From: Renibacterium sp043789415
Lineage (GTDB): Bacteria; Actinomycetota; Actinomycetes; Actinomycetales; Micrococcaceae
Length of the DNA stretch: 64,000 bases
Assembly: GCF_043789415.1 (NCBI RefSeq)
Contig: NZ_JBDLLW010000001.1
Location: 1,612,001-1,676,000 of the forward strand
Direction: 5' to 3'
The notes below the pieces were generated by a model. That model worked only from the letters and a program-made list of their open reading frames with translations. It had not been told where the DNA came from and did no database searches. Numbering within the stretch: the stretch's first letter is position 1; each line of letters opens with the position of its first letter. A program made the translations under genes and the position numbers. Of the stretch, positions 41,527-47,953 are shown piece after piece.

Positions 41527-41895
41527 ATGAGCCGCTATGACGTCGAACGGCTCGCCAAGGTGGAAGCCGCCAGTTCATGATCGATCAACAAGCAGCAACG
41601 CGGCATCAAGCAACTCAAACCGGGCTGAGAGCTGTACACCAATCTTGAGTGGTATGCAGCCACTGTAATGGAGCCCTGCGGCCTGAAGCGAAAGCTCTTC
41701 CCGCCGACTTTCGCCGCTGCACAGTTGCTCGGCTGGTGTGACAATGTGTTGGAACAAGCCGATGGCCCTAAGATCATCCGGCTCTCGGCTCGCTATACCG
41801 GATCAGCAGCGCCGCAGCCGCTGCCCTCATCTGCGGAGCCATTTGGGTCAGCAGGGGCAGGGCAAAAGCCTCTCAAATGCCGAGGAGTATTCTAA
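41527..41895 (+). pseudogene. Decayed C-terminal part of a citrate synthase-like gene
   Basis: One frame reads MSRYDVERLAKVEAASS, stop (41578), SINKQQRGIKQLKPG, stop (41626), then ELYTNLEWYAATVMEPCG, LFPPTFAAAQLLGWCDNVLE and KIIRLSARYTG. This follows the end of short citrate/methylcitrate synthases ('xxPNxDxYAAxVM', 'LFPxTFAxxRxxGWxAHxLEQ', 'IRPxAxYxG'). The catalytic-domain His and Asp regions upstream are gone, and the 5' side (41345-41526) has no matching sequence that I can see. Two in-frame stops and the missing N-terminus mark it as a remnant. The last 20 codons are degenerate. Confidence 0.65.
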
Positions 41896-41989
41896 GCGAT
41901 AACGGCGAAAGCACTCGATTAACTGCAATTCATCGTCAAACTCAGCCGCCTCAATGATCCGAGGAAAATCGAGACGAGGAGTATCAGAA

Positions 41990-42577
41990 TTGAGAAAGCT
42001 CATACTGAAGATGTCAGTGTCGCTCGATGGCTTTGTCAGCGGCCCCAATGGCGAGGTTGATTGGATGTTCCGCGGGCGAAGTGAAGACTCCACGGCCTGG
42101 GTTCTGGATACGGTTCGGAATGCAGGTCTGCACGCTCTGGGCAGCAAGACATTCCGCGCATTGGCGGACTTCTGGCCGACATCGACCGAGCCGATGGCAG
42201 CACCGATGAACGATATTCCCAAGGTGATTTTCACCCGACAGAAGTCATTCGATAACAATCTGGAAGCTTCCAGTGCGGGGAACTGGGCGTCAGCGAGGGT
42301 AGCAAATGGCGATCTGACAGTTGAGATGAACCGCCTCAAAGAAGAGCCAGGGAACTACATCCTCGCCCAGGGCGGCGCAGGTTTCGCCCGCGGCCTGATT
42401 CAGCTCGGCCTAGTCGATGAATACCGACTGGTGATCCACCCGGTGCTGCTCGGCTCCGGCATCCCGATTTTCTCGGAATTGCAGCAGCCAAGGTATTTGA
42501 ACCTCATCAGCGCCCCTCAATTTCAATCGGGCCTCAAGGCGCAGGTGTACCGTCCCGAGAACGTCTCTAGCCTGTGA
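41990..42577 (+). CDS. Dihydrofolate reductase family protein (RibD C-terminal-like)
   Basis: The 195-residue protein starts 'RKLILKMSVSLDGFVSGPNGEVDW', the typical start of the YyaP/RibD_C group, and ends 'GGAGFARGLIQLGLVDEYRLVIHPVLLGSGIPIF'. It should bind NADPH, but its substrate is unknown. The start appears to be TTG 41990 (GAGGAG 9 nt upstream), which gives the family's normal N-terminus; an ATG start at 42008 would cut the first beta strand. It is a single gene behind the citrate synthase remnant. Confidence 0.85.
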   Translation: MRKLILKMSVSLDGFVSGPNGEVDWMFRGRSEDSTAWVLDTVRNAGLHALGSKTFRALADFWPTSTEPMAAPMNDIPKVIFTRQKSFDNNLEASSAGNWASARVANGDLTVEMNRLKEEPGNYILAQGGAGFARGLIQLGLVDEYRLVIHPVLLGSGIPIFSELQQPRYLNLISAPQFQSGLKAQVYRPENVSSL

Positions 42578-42583
42578 GCAAAG

Positions 42584-42680
42584 TTATCCACAGTGTGCAT
42601 AACTTTGTGGGAAAAATTGATCAAACGGCCAGCTTTCCCGGTTTAGAGATATCCACAGCTGTGGAATTACATGTGTGTAA
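42584..42680. promoter_or_regulatory. Cluster of DnaA-box-like sequences
   Basis: TTATCCACA (42584-42592) and, inverted one base later, TGTGCATAA (42594-42602, complement TTATGCACA) both fit TTATNCACA exactly. ATATCCACA (42649-42657) and TGTGTGTAA (42672-42680) each have one mismatch. This is a small cluster, short of a full oriC, but it lies in a chromosome region that is origin-proximal in related Actinobacteria. Confidence 0.55.
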
Positions 42681-43207
42681 CTCAGCTTAGAACCGCTTCC
42701 TGGCAGGTATTTCACGGGAAAACGCCGCTTTGACCCGGCACAGTCCCGATCCTCAAGCCCAGCCGGTTACTTCTAAGTATCGACCTGGGGAAAGCGGTTC
42801 AAGCTTCAACCAGACCGCCGGTTCGCGCCGGATCCGCGGTCTGTAACTCCAAGGGCCCCAGACCTCAAGACTCATCGTCAGGCGTCATGGCTGGAGCCGC
42901 AGGCAGGATGGCGACTTCTCGCCCGATGGTCTCGCCCGGTAGTCTCGCGGGATGGTCTCGCGCGAGTGCTCGGAGTCGATCAGTCCGTTTCCAACTCGTG
43001 GACCTCCACTGGAATCCCCGGTGGCCGAAACCCTGCCACGGAAGCAGGACGCTAAGCCACACGACCCGAGCTCCCGATTTCAGCCCGGACAAGCCGTGGT
43101 TCACCTGGAAGGAAATGGACGCCGGGAAAGAATTTCAACCTGACGCCGGTCAGGCATTCGCCTCCGGCCTACGGGAGTCCCAGCCGTCGGACAGTTCTCG
43201 GGCCTGC
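42681..43207. other. Long gap with no recognisable gene
   Basis: Reading frames exist on both strands, but none has a ribosome site, a recognisable domain or consistent codon use. On the minus strand from about 43104 to 42865 a 79-codon frame (ending PAAPAMTPDDES) could be a fragment of an old gene. The segment around 42900-42970 is repetitive, with several GATGGTCTCGC-like units. Confidence 0.4.
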
Positions 43208-43903
43208 CTACCAGGCGACCGTTTCATCGGCGTAACTGCGGAACTGCAGTCCGCCGTCCCCGGCATGAGCCTCAAGGGTACTCACGATGCCGGGGACGCT
43301 CTGCTCCACCGTCAGCGGCGCGCCTTCACCACCGAGTTCGGTCTGCACCCATCCGGGGTGGATCAGCAGAAGCGTCCTCTTATCGTCGCGACGCGCGTCA
43401 TAGCTACGCATCAGCTGATTCAATGCGGATTTGCTCGCCCGATACACTTCGTGGCCGCCCCGCTCATTCATGCTGATGCTGCCCTGCCGTGAAGACATCA
43501 CACCCATCGTGCCCTCGGGCTTGACCAAAGGCGCCAGCGTCTCGATCACCCGCAGAGGTGCAAGCGCATTGGTCACCATCACCCGGGTGAAGACCTCGGT
43601 CTCGACCTCACTGGCAGGTTTATCCGGATCGGTGATGCCAGCATTGACGAAGAGCAGATCGAAGCTGGCCTCCGCGAACCGCTCACGAAGCTGCTCGACG
43701 CTCTCGACAACGGTGATATCCACTTCCTCGACGGCGACCTGCCCCTCCGAGGTATCAGCGAGGTCGTGCAACCCAGTCCGCGAAGCGCCGCGCACGGTCC
43801 CCACCACCTTCCAGCCGCGCTGAGCGAATTCCCGGGCGAGACCGAGCCCGAGGTTTCGGGAAGCACCGATGATCAAGGCAGTTCGAGGGCTAGTGTCAGT
43901 CAC
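43208..43903 (-). CDS. Short-chain dehydrogenase (YwfD/CsgA-like SDR)
   Basis: The 231-residue SDR has 'LIIGASRNLGLGLAREFAQRG' (cofactor motif), 'LLFVNAGITDPD', 'GVMSSRQGSI' with the catalytic Ser and 'VYRASKSALNQLMRS' with YxxxK, then 'LIHPGWVQTELGG'. It belongs to the short SDRs related to C-factor. The substrate is unknown. It lies upstream (on the minus strand) of nothing closely spaced; a 166-bp gap separates it from the TetR gene on the same strand, so control by that TetR protein is possible. Confidence 0.9.
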   Translation of the reverse strand: MTDTSPRTALIIGASRNLGLGLAREFAQRGWKVVGTVRGASRTGLHDLADTSEGQVAVEEVDITVVESVEQLRERFAEASFDLLFVNAGITDPDKPASEVETEVFTRVMVTNALAPLRVIETLAPLVKPEGTMGVMSSRQGSISMNERGGHEVYRASKSALNQLMRSYDARRDDKRTLLLIHPGWVQTELGGEGAPLTVEQSVPGIVSTLEAHAGDGGLQFRSYADETVAW

Positions 43904-44069
43904 ATTCTCTCCTTCGTCACAGTAATTCGTCTTCGAATTCGTCCCAGTAAAAATCCGCTGAGCATCGCTCCGGCCGTCCAGAGCGGGTCCTCACAGTTCA
44001 CACCATACCCCTTGCCGGCTGACCCACCTGAGCAAAGAATTCATCGCCGCCGGCCGGCAACCGATGACA

Positions 44070-44633
44070 TCAGGCCGCCGAATCGATCAGGATTTCCGCG
44101 GCGCGGCGCGCCTGTCCGGCAGCATCACTGCTGCCGCTGATCGCTGCAGTGGTCTGAGCTCCCTCGGCCAGGATCGCTAATTGCGGGGCGAGTTCCGGCG
44201 GGCCACCGGCGTCCTTAACCAAGGAGGCGACGTACCGTTGAAAATTAGCCTTGTGCTTCCGAGCGGCCTCGGCGACAGCGGGCGAAACCGCACCCAGCTC
44301 ACCAAAGGCATTAATAAAGCCGCAACCCCGAAACAGGTCGCCCTCGAACCAGTCGGCTAAATAATCGTAGATAGCGAGCAGCCGTTCTCGCGGCGAATCG
44401 ACGGCGTTGACGGTACCCTCCAAGCCGTTGACCCAGGAACGATCCCGATGCTCAAGAACCGCTAGCACAATCGATTCTTTCGACGGAAAGAGCCCATAGA
44501 GGCGTTTCAGCGAAACCCCGGCGGCATCGCGCAGAGCATCCATCCCCACGGTCTGGATACCCCTGCCGTAGTACAGCTCATCCGCGGTTTCAATAATGTG
44601 CTCGCGCAGTGAATCCGTCTTTTCCTCAACCAT
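44070..44633 (-). CDS. TetR family repressor (divergent from alpha/beta hydrolase)
   Basis: The 187-residue regulator has an N-terminal helix-turn-helix ('IIETADELYYGRGIQTVGMDALRDAAGVSLKRLYGLFPSKESIV' over residues 11-54) and a ligand domain with 'RGCGFINAFGELG', the pattern of TetR proteins that control detoxification genes. ATG 44633 is chosen because the longer form would read through its own operators. It is divergent from the hydrolase gene at 44731, and two palindromes lie between them. Confidence 0.9.
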   Translation of the reverse strand: MVEEKTDSLREHIIETADELYYGRGIQTVGMDALRDAAGVSLKRLYGLFPSKESIVLAVLEHRDRSWVNGLEGTVNAVDSPRERLLAIYDYLADWFEGDLFRGCGFINAFGELGAVSPAVAEAARKHKANFQRYVASLVKDAGGPPELAPQLAILAEGAQTTAAISGSSDAAGQARRAAEILIDSAA

Positions 44634-44655
44634 GCGAACCAGTCTACTTGCGTGA

Positions 44656-44707
44656 GAACGATCGTTCCAGTAACATCGTGAATATCGCTGAGAACGAACG
44701 TTCTCAG
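44656..44707. promoter_or_regulatory. Two TetR-type operators
   Basis: GAACGATCGTTC (44656-44667) and the longer perfect palindrome with arms CTGAGAACG/CGTTCTCAG around AA (44688-44707) share the half-site GAACG. They occupy the region between the TetR start (44633, minus) and the hydrolase start (44731, plus), so the TetR protein probably represses both. Confidence 0.8.
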
Positions 44708-44730
44708 TTTGGATCGAAAGGATGCAGATC

Positions 44731-45564
44731 ATGTCATTAGTTACCGTTGGCGTTGAGAACAGCACCGATATCGAGCTCTATTACGAAGATCATGGGCAGG
44801 GCCAGCCCGTTGTGCTGATCCACGGCTATCCGCTCGACGGCTCATCTTGGGAGAAGCAGACCTCCGCCCTGCTCGACGCCGGTTATCGAGTCATCACCTA
44901 CGACCGGCGCGGTTTCGGCAAGTCATCGAAACCGACCACCGGTCACGACTACGACACCTATGCGGCAGATCTCAAGGCGCTGCTCGAGCACCTCGATCTT
45001 CGCGACGTCGTGCTCACCGGATTCTCGATGGGCACCGGAGAGGTGGGGCGCTATCTCGGCAGCTATGGCTCCGATCGCATCGCGAAGGCCATCTTCCTGG
45101 GTTCGCTTGAACCTTTCCTCTTGAAGACCGAGGACAATCCCACCGGAGTTCCGCAGGAAGTCTTCGACGGGCTATTCGCCAGCGCCAAAGCCGATCGCTA
45201 CGCCTTCTTCAGCGATTTCTTCAAGAACTTCTTCAACACCGAAGATTATCTCGGCAATCGACTGAGCCAAGAGGCACTGGTCGCGAACACCTCACTGGCT
45301 TATGCAGCCTCTCCGTTCGCGTCTTTCCTGGCTCAGCCGACCTGGCTGACCGACTTCCGCGCCGACGTCGCGAAGATCAAGGTCCCCTCGCTCATCGTGC
45401 ACGGCACCGCTGACAATATCCTGCCCATCGACTCGACCGGCCGCGAGTTCCACAAGGCTCTGCCCGCTGCGGAATACATCGAGATCGAGGGAGCCCCGCA
45501 CGGCATGCTCTGGACCCACGGAGCGGAAATCAATAAGATTCTGCTCGATTTCCTCGCCAAATAA
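44731..45564 (+). CDS. Alpha/beta hydrolase (non-heme haloperoxidase-like)
   Basis: The 277-residue hydrolase has the oxyanion segment 'VVLIHGYPLDGSSWEKQ', 'VITYDRRGFGKSSKP', the nucleophile Ser in 'LTGFSMGTGEVGRYLG', the catalytic Asp in 'IVHGTADNILPID' and His in 'GAPHGMLWTH'. Length and motifs match cofactor-free haloperoxidases/perhydrolases (esterase-type). ATG 44731 has GAAAGG about 9 nt upstream; ATG 44722 is too close to that site. Repression by the adjacent TetR protein is predicted from the operators; the natural substrate is unknown. Confidence 0.92.
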   Translation: MSLVTVGVENSTDIELYYEDHGQGQPVVLIHGYPLDGSSWEKQTSALLDAGYRVITYDRRGFGKSSKPTTGHDYDTYAADLKALLEHLDLRDVVLTGFSMGTGEVGRYLGSYGSDRIAKAIFLGSLEPFLLKTEDNPTGVPQEVFDGLFASAKADRYAFFSDFFKNFFNTEDYLGNRLSQEALVANTSLAYAASPFASFLAQPTWLTDFRADVAKIKVPSLIVHGTADNILPIDSTGREFHKALPAAEYIEIEGAPHGMLWTHGAEINKILLDFLAK

Positions 45565-45691
45565 GCACCGATAGCGCCCTTCTAGGTACTCGAGTTCGCT
45601 GGCCAGCCCAGCGGCTTGGACCAGCGGCCCTCGCAGTCCACAACGCAATGCGTTGGCTGCGGGGGCGTCGCTATTTCCTGATCAGCTTGAA

Positions 45692-46402
45692 TCAGCGTGA
45701 AGGAGAATCGTTTTCACTCAGCCTGATCAGCCATGAGGAGAGAAGCTGAGATTCCTGGACGCCGAGCACCTCTGGATGCCGTGCCACCTCTTCGATCACC
45801 TGGTGAATGGCGACAAGGCGATCATCCCGCCCCCGCCGAGAGCTCGAGGTCCCGGTGATCGCAGCGATCGCGCCCTCCCGCACCGCAATAGAGAGCTCTC
45901 TATCCTCTTGCGCGAGAATGATCTGCCGCAGAGTGACACCAATATTAGTCACCAGGATATGCGCCGCCGCCTGATCCGGATCGGCGGCCAACCGGCCTTG
46001 CGCGGCAGCTTGCCGGGTCAGCGAGCGTAGGAGCTGGCTCGGCCGGGCCTGCGGAGCCGGAGAGTAACCCGGCCGCACTTTGCCGTACATCAGCGAATAG
46101 AAACCGGGGTTCGCCAGACCGAAGGCCACATGGGCGTCCCAGCCCTGGCGAATGTCCTGAATCGGGTCACCCGAGGATTCTTGGCCATCTTTCTGCCCCA
46201 TATAGAGGTCAAAGCCGCGTTCGACGACGGCGTCGATCAGCCCCTGCTTGCTGCCGAAGAAGTGATACAGGGTCGGCATCTTGACCGCCACCTGATTGCA
46301 AACCTCCCGCAGTGAGAACTCCTCCCCGGGAGCTCGGGCGATCAATTCCGCGGCGGCATCGAGAAGCCGAGACCGTGTATCGCCGTGCGTACTCGATGTC
46401 AT
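45692..46402 (-). CDS. TetR family regulator (divergent from SDR gene)
   Basis: The 236-residue protein has the TetR helix-turn-helix ('RLLDAAAELIARAPGEEFSLREVCNQVAVKMPTLYHFFGSKQGLID' over residues 11-56) and a C-terminal WHG-like domain ('ANPGFYSLMYGKVRPG'). ATG 46402 is the sensible start; upstream in-frame codons run into the AT-rich promoter. It is divergent from the SDR-SnoaL pair at 46467-47578, with repeated TTGATATA sites between. Ligand unknown. Confidence 0.9.
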   Translation of the reverse strand: MTSSTHGDTRSRLLDAAAELIARAPGEEFSLREVCNQVAVKMPTLYHFFGSKQGLIDAVVERGFDLYMGQKDGQESSGDPIQDIRQGWDAHVAFGLANPGFYSLMYGKVRPGYSPAPQARPSQLLRSLTRQAAAQGRLAADPDQAAAHILVTNIGVTLRQIILAQEDRELSIAVREGAIAAITGTSSSRRGRDDRLVAIHQVIEEVARHPEVLGVQESQLLSSWLIRLSENDSPSR

Positions 46403-46403
46403 A

Positions 46404-46433
46404 TTGATATAGTACTTATGTATCGTTGATATA
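46404..46433. promoter_or_regulatory. Direct TTGATATA repeats in the TetR/SDR intergenic region
   Basis: TTGATATA occurs at 46404-46411 and 46426-46433, with 22 bp between starts, about two helical turns. This AT-rich 65-bp space must hold both divergent promoters; the repeats are candidate regulator half-sites or overlapping -10 elements. Confidence 0.5.
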
Positions 46434-46466
46434 TGCATTTATACAGATGATAAACAAGGAGATCGC

Positions 46467-47222
46467 ATGAGCACGCACACACTAGAAGGCAAGAACGTTC
46501 TCATCGCTGGCGGGGGCAAGAACCTCGGCGGACTGATCAGCAGGCAGGCCGCCGAAGCTGGAGCAAACGTCGCGATTCATTACAACTCCGAGTCGAGCCG
46601 CACCGCGGCAGAAGAGACCTTGAGCGCCGTTGAAGCGGCTGGTCGCAAAGGGGTCATCCTGAGCGGGGACCTCAGCACTCCGGAAAACGTCGAGAAGCTC
46701 TTCGCTGACGCTGAAGCCGCGATCGGCAAACTCGACGTCGCCGTCAACACCGTGGGCAAGGTGCTGCGCAAACCGATTCTGGACACCACGGAAGCGGACT
46801 ACGACGCTATGTTCGACATCAACTCCAAAGCCGCCTACTTCTTCATCAAAGAAGCCGGGAAGCAACTGCGCGACGGCGGCAAGGTGATCACCATTGTCAC
46901 CTCGCTCTTGGCGGCCTTCACCGATGGTTACTCCACTTATGCGGGCGGCAAGTCTCCGGTGGAGCACTTCACCAGAGCAGCCGCAAAGGAATTTGCCGAT
47001 CGCGGTATCTCCGTCACCGCGATCGCCCCGGGCCCGATGGATACGCCATTCTTCTACGGCCAGGAGACACCCGAGCGGGTTGAATTTCACAAATCCCAGG
47101 CAATGGGCAATCAATTGACCCAGATCGAGGACATCGCACCGATCGTGCGCTTCCTGGCTACCGAGGGCTGGTGGATCACCGGCCAGACCCTGTTCGCCAA
47201 CGGCGGCTACACTACCCGCTAA
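46467..47222 (+). CDS. Short-chain dehydrogenase (FabG-like SDR)
   Basis: The 251-residue SDR has 'VLIAGGGKNLGGLISRQAAEAG' (cofactor motif), 'VAVNTVGKVLRKP', catalytic Ser in 'TIVTSLLAAFTDGYSTYAGGKSPVEHF' region (residues 143-169) with YxxxK, and 'AIAPGPMDTPFF', 'WITGQTLFANGGY'. ACAAGGAG lies 7 nt before ATG 46467. It is followed 29 bp later by a SnoaL-like gene, and the two are probably an operon under the divergent TetR. The substrate is unknown. Confidence 0.92.
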   Translation: MSTHTLEGKNVLIAGGGKNLGGLISRQAAEAGANVAIHYNSESSRTAAEETLSAVEAAGRKGVILSGDLSTPENVEKLFADAEAAIGKLDVAVNTVGKVLRKPILDTTEADYDAMFDINSKAAYFFIKEAGKQLRDGGKVITIVTSLLAAFTDGYSTYAGGKSPVEHFTRAAAKEFADRGISVTAIAPGPMDTPFFYGQETPERVEFHKSQAMGNQLTQIEDIAPIVRFLATEGWWITGQTLFANGGYTTR

Positions 47223-47251
47223 GCAAGCACCGCAGAACAAGGAGAACCAAG

Positions 47252-47578
47252 ATGACCGATCAAGCACCCGAACCAGTTGCCTCCTTCATCGAGGCCGTCA
47301 ATCGTCATGACGAGGAAGCCTTTCTCAGCGCATTCAGTGAGCACGGCGTCGTCGATGATTGGGGCAGGGAATTCAGTGGCCGCGAGCAGATCAAACGCTG
47401 GAGCGACAAGGAGTTCATCGGCTCGCGGGGCACGTTGAACGTCCAGGAAGTGAACTCCACGGCGGAAGGCATCACCGTGATCGGCGATTGGCGCAGCAAC
47501 CACGCCAATGGCCTGAGCAAGTTCAGCTTCGAGGTCGACGGTGAGCTGATCACCAAGATGACCATTCGCGAAGGCTGA
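47252..47578 (+). CDS. NTF2-like / SnoaL-like protein
   Basis: The 108-residue protein (EPVASFIEAVNRHDEEAF, 'FSEHGVVDDWGREFSGREQIKRW', 'VEVDGELITKMTIREG'-type end) has the cone-shaped NTF2-like pattern of small isomerases, hydrolases or binding proteins. ATG 47252 has AAGGAG 8 nt upstream. It follows the SDR gene by 29 bp and ends before a strong terminator. A joint small-molecule pathway with the SDR is inferred from the operon. Confidence 0.88.
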   Translation: MTDQAPEPVASFIEAVNRHDEEAFLSAFSEHGVVDDWGREFSGREQIKRWSDKEFIGSRGTLNVQEVNSTAEGITVIGDWRSNHANGLSKFSFEVDGELITKMTIREG

Positions 47579-47599
47579 ACCAGCGCGCTGCCAGACTGA

Positions 47600-47633
47600 G
47601 CCCGTGCCTTCACACCCGGTTGAAGGCACGGGC
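47600..47633 (+). terminator. Terminator after the SDR-SnoaL operon
   Basis: A perfect 13-bp stem (47600-47612 with 47621-47633) is followed by CTCTGTTTTAA. Confidence 0.85.
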
Positions 47634-47953
47634 CTCTGTTTTAACCGGGCCTCTAGTGCTCACCAAGAGTCACCTTTAACCGGGGGTCATCGAACCCCGC
47701 CCATCGGGCTGAGACACCCCGATCAATCGAGTCGAATAATGACGGCGATCCGGTTACTTTTCAGTAGCAGATTTGAGCCTTAGCCTCAGCAATAGCGCGG
47801 GATTCGCCTAATATGAGAGATCTTTTCGCTTTCGGTGGATATATCACTTGCTTTCCGTTTTTTCGCCGAATATCCTGTTAGCAACTGTGCGTCCCTGGGG
47901 GATCTGGGATCGCATGAGGATAATCCGCAAATTCGACCAAGAGGGTGAACCCA
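47634..47953. other. Promoter region of the LPNTG surface protein
   Basis: No gene is visible over about 320 bp. The sequence becomes AT-rich from 47800 on, including a T-run (TTTCCGTTTTTTCG) near 47850. The ribosome site GAGGG is at 47941-47945. I see no clear operator palindrome. Confidence 0.45.

Noticed and set aside
42887..43492. 201-codon plus-strand frame
   Set aside because: It overlaps the conserved SDR gene on the other strand and has no domain or ribosome site.
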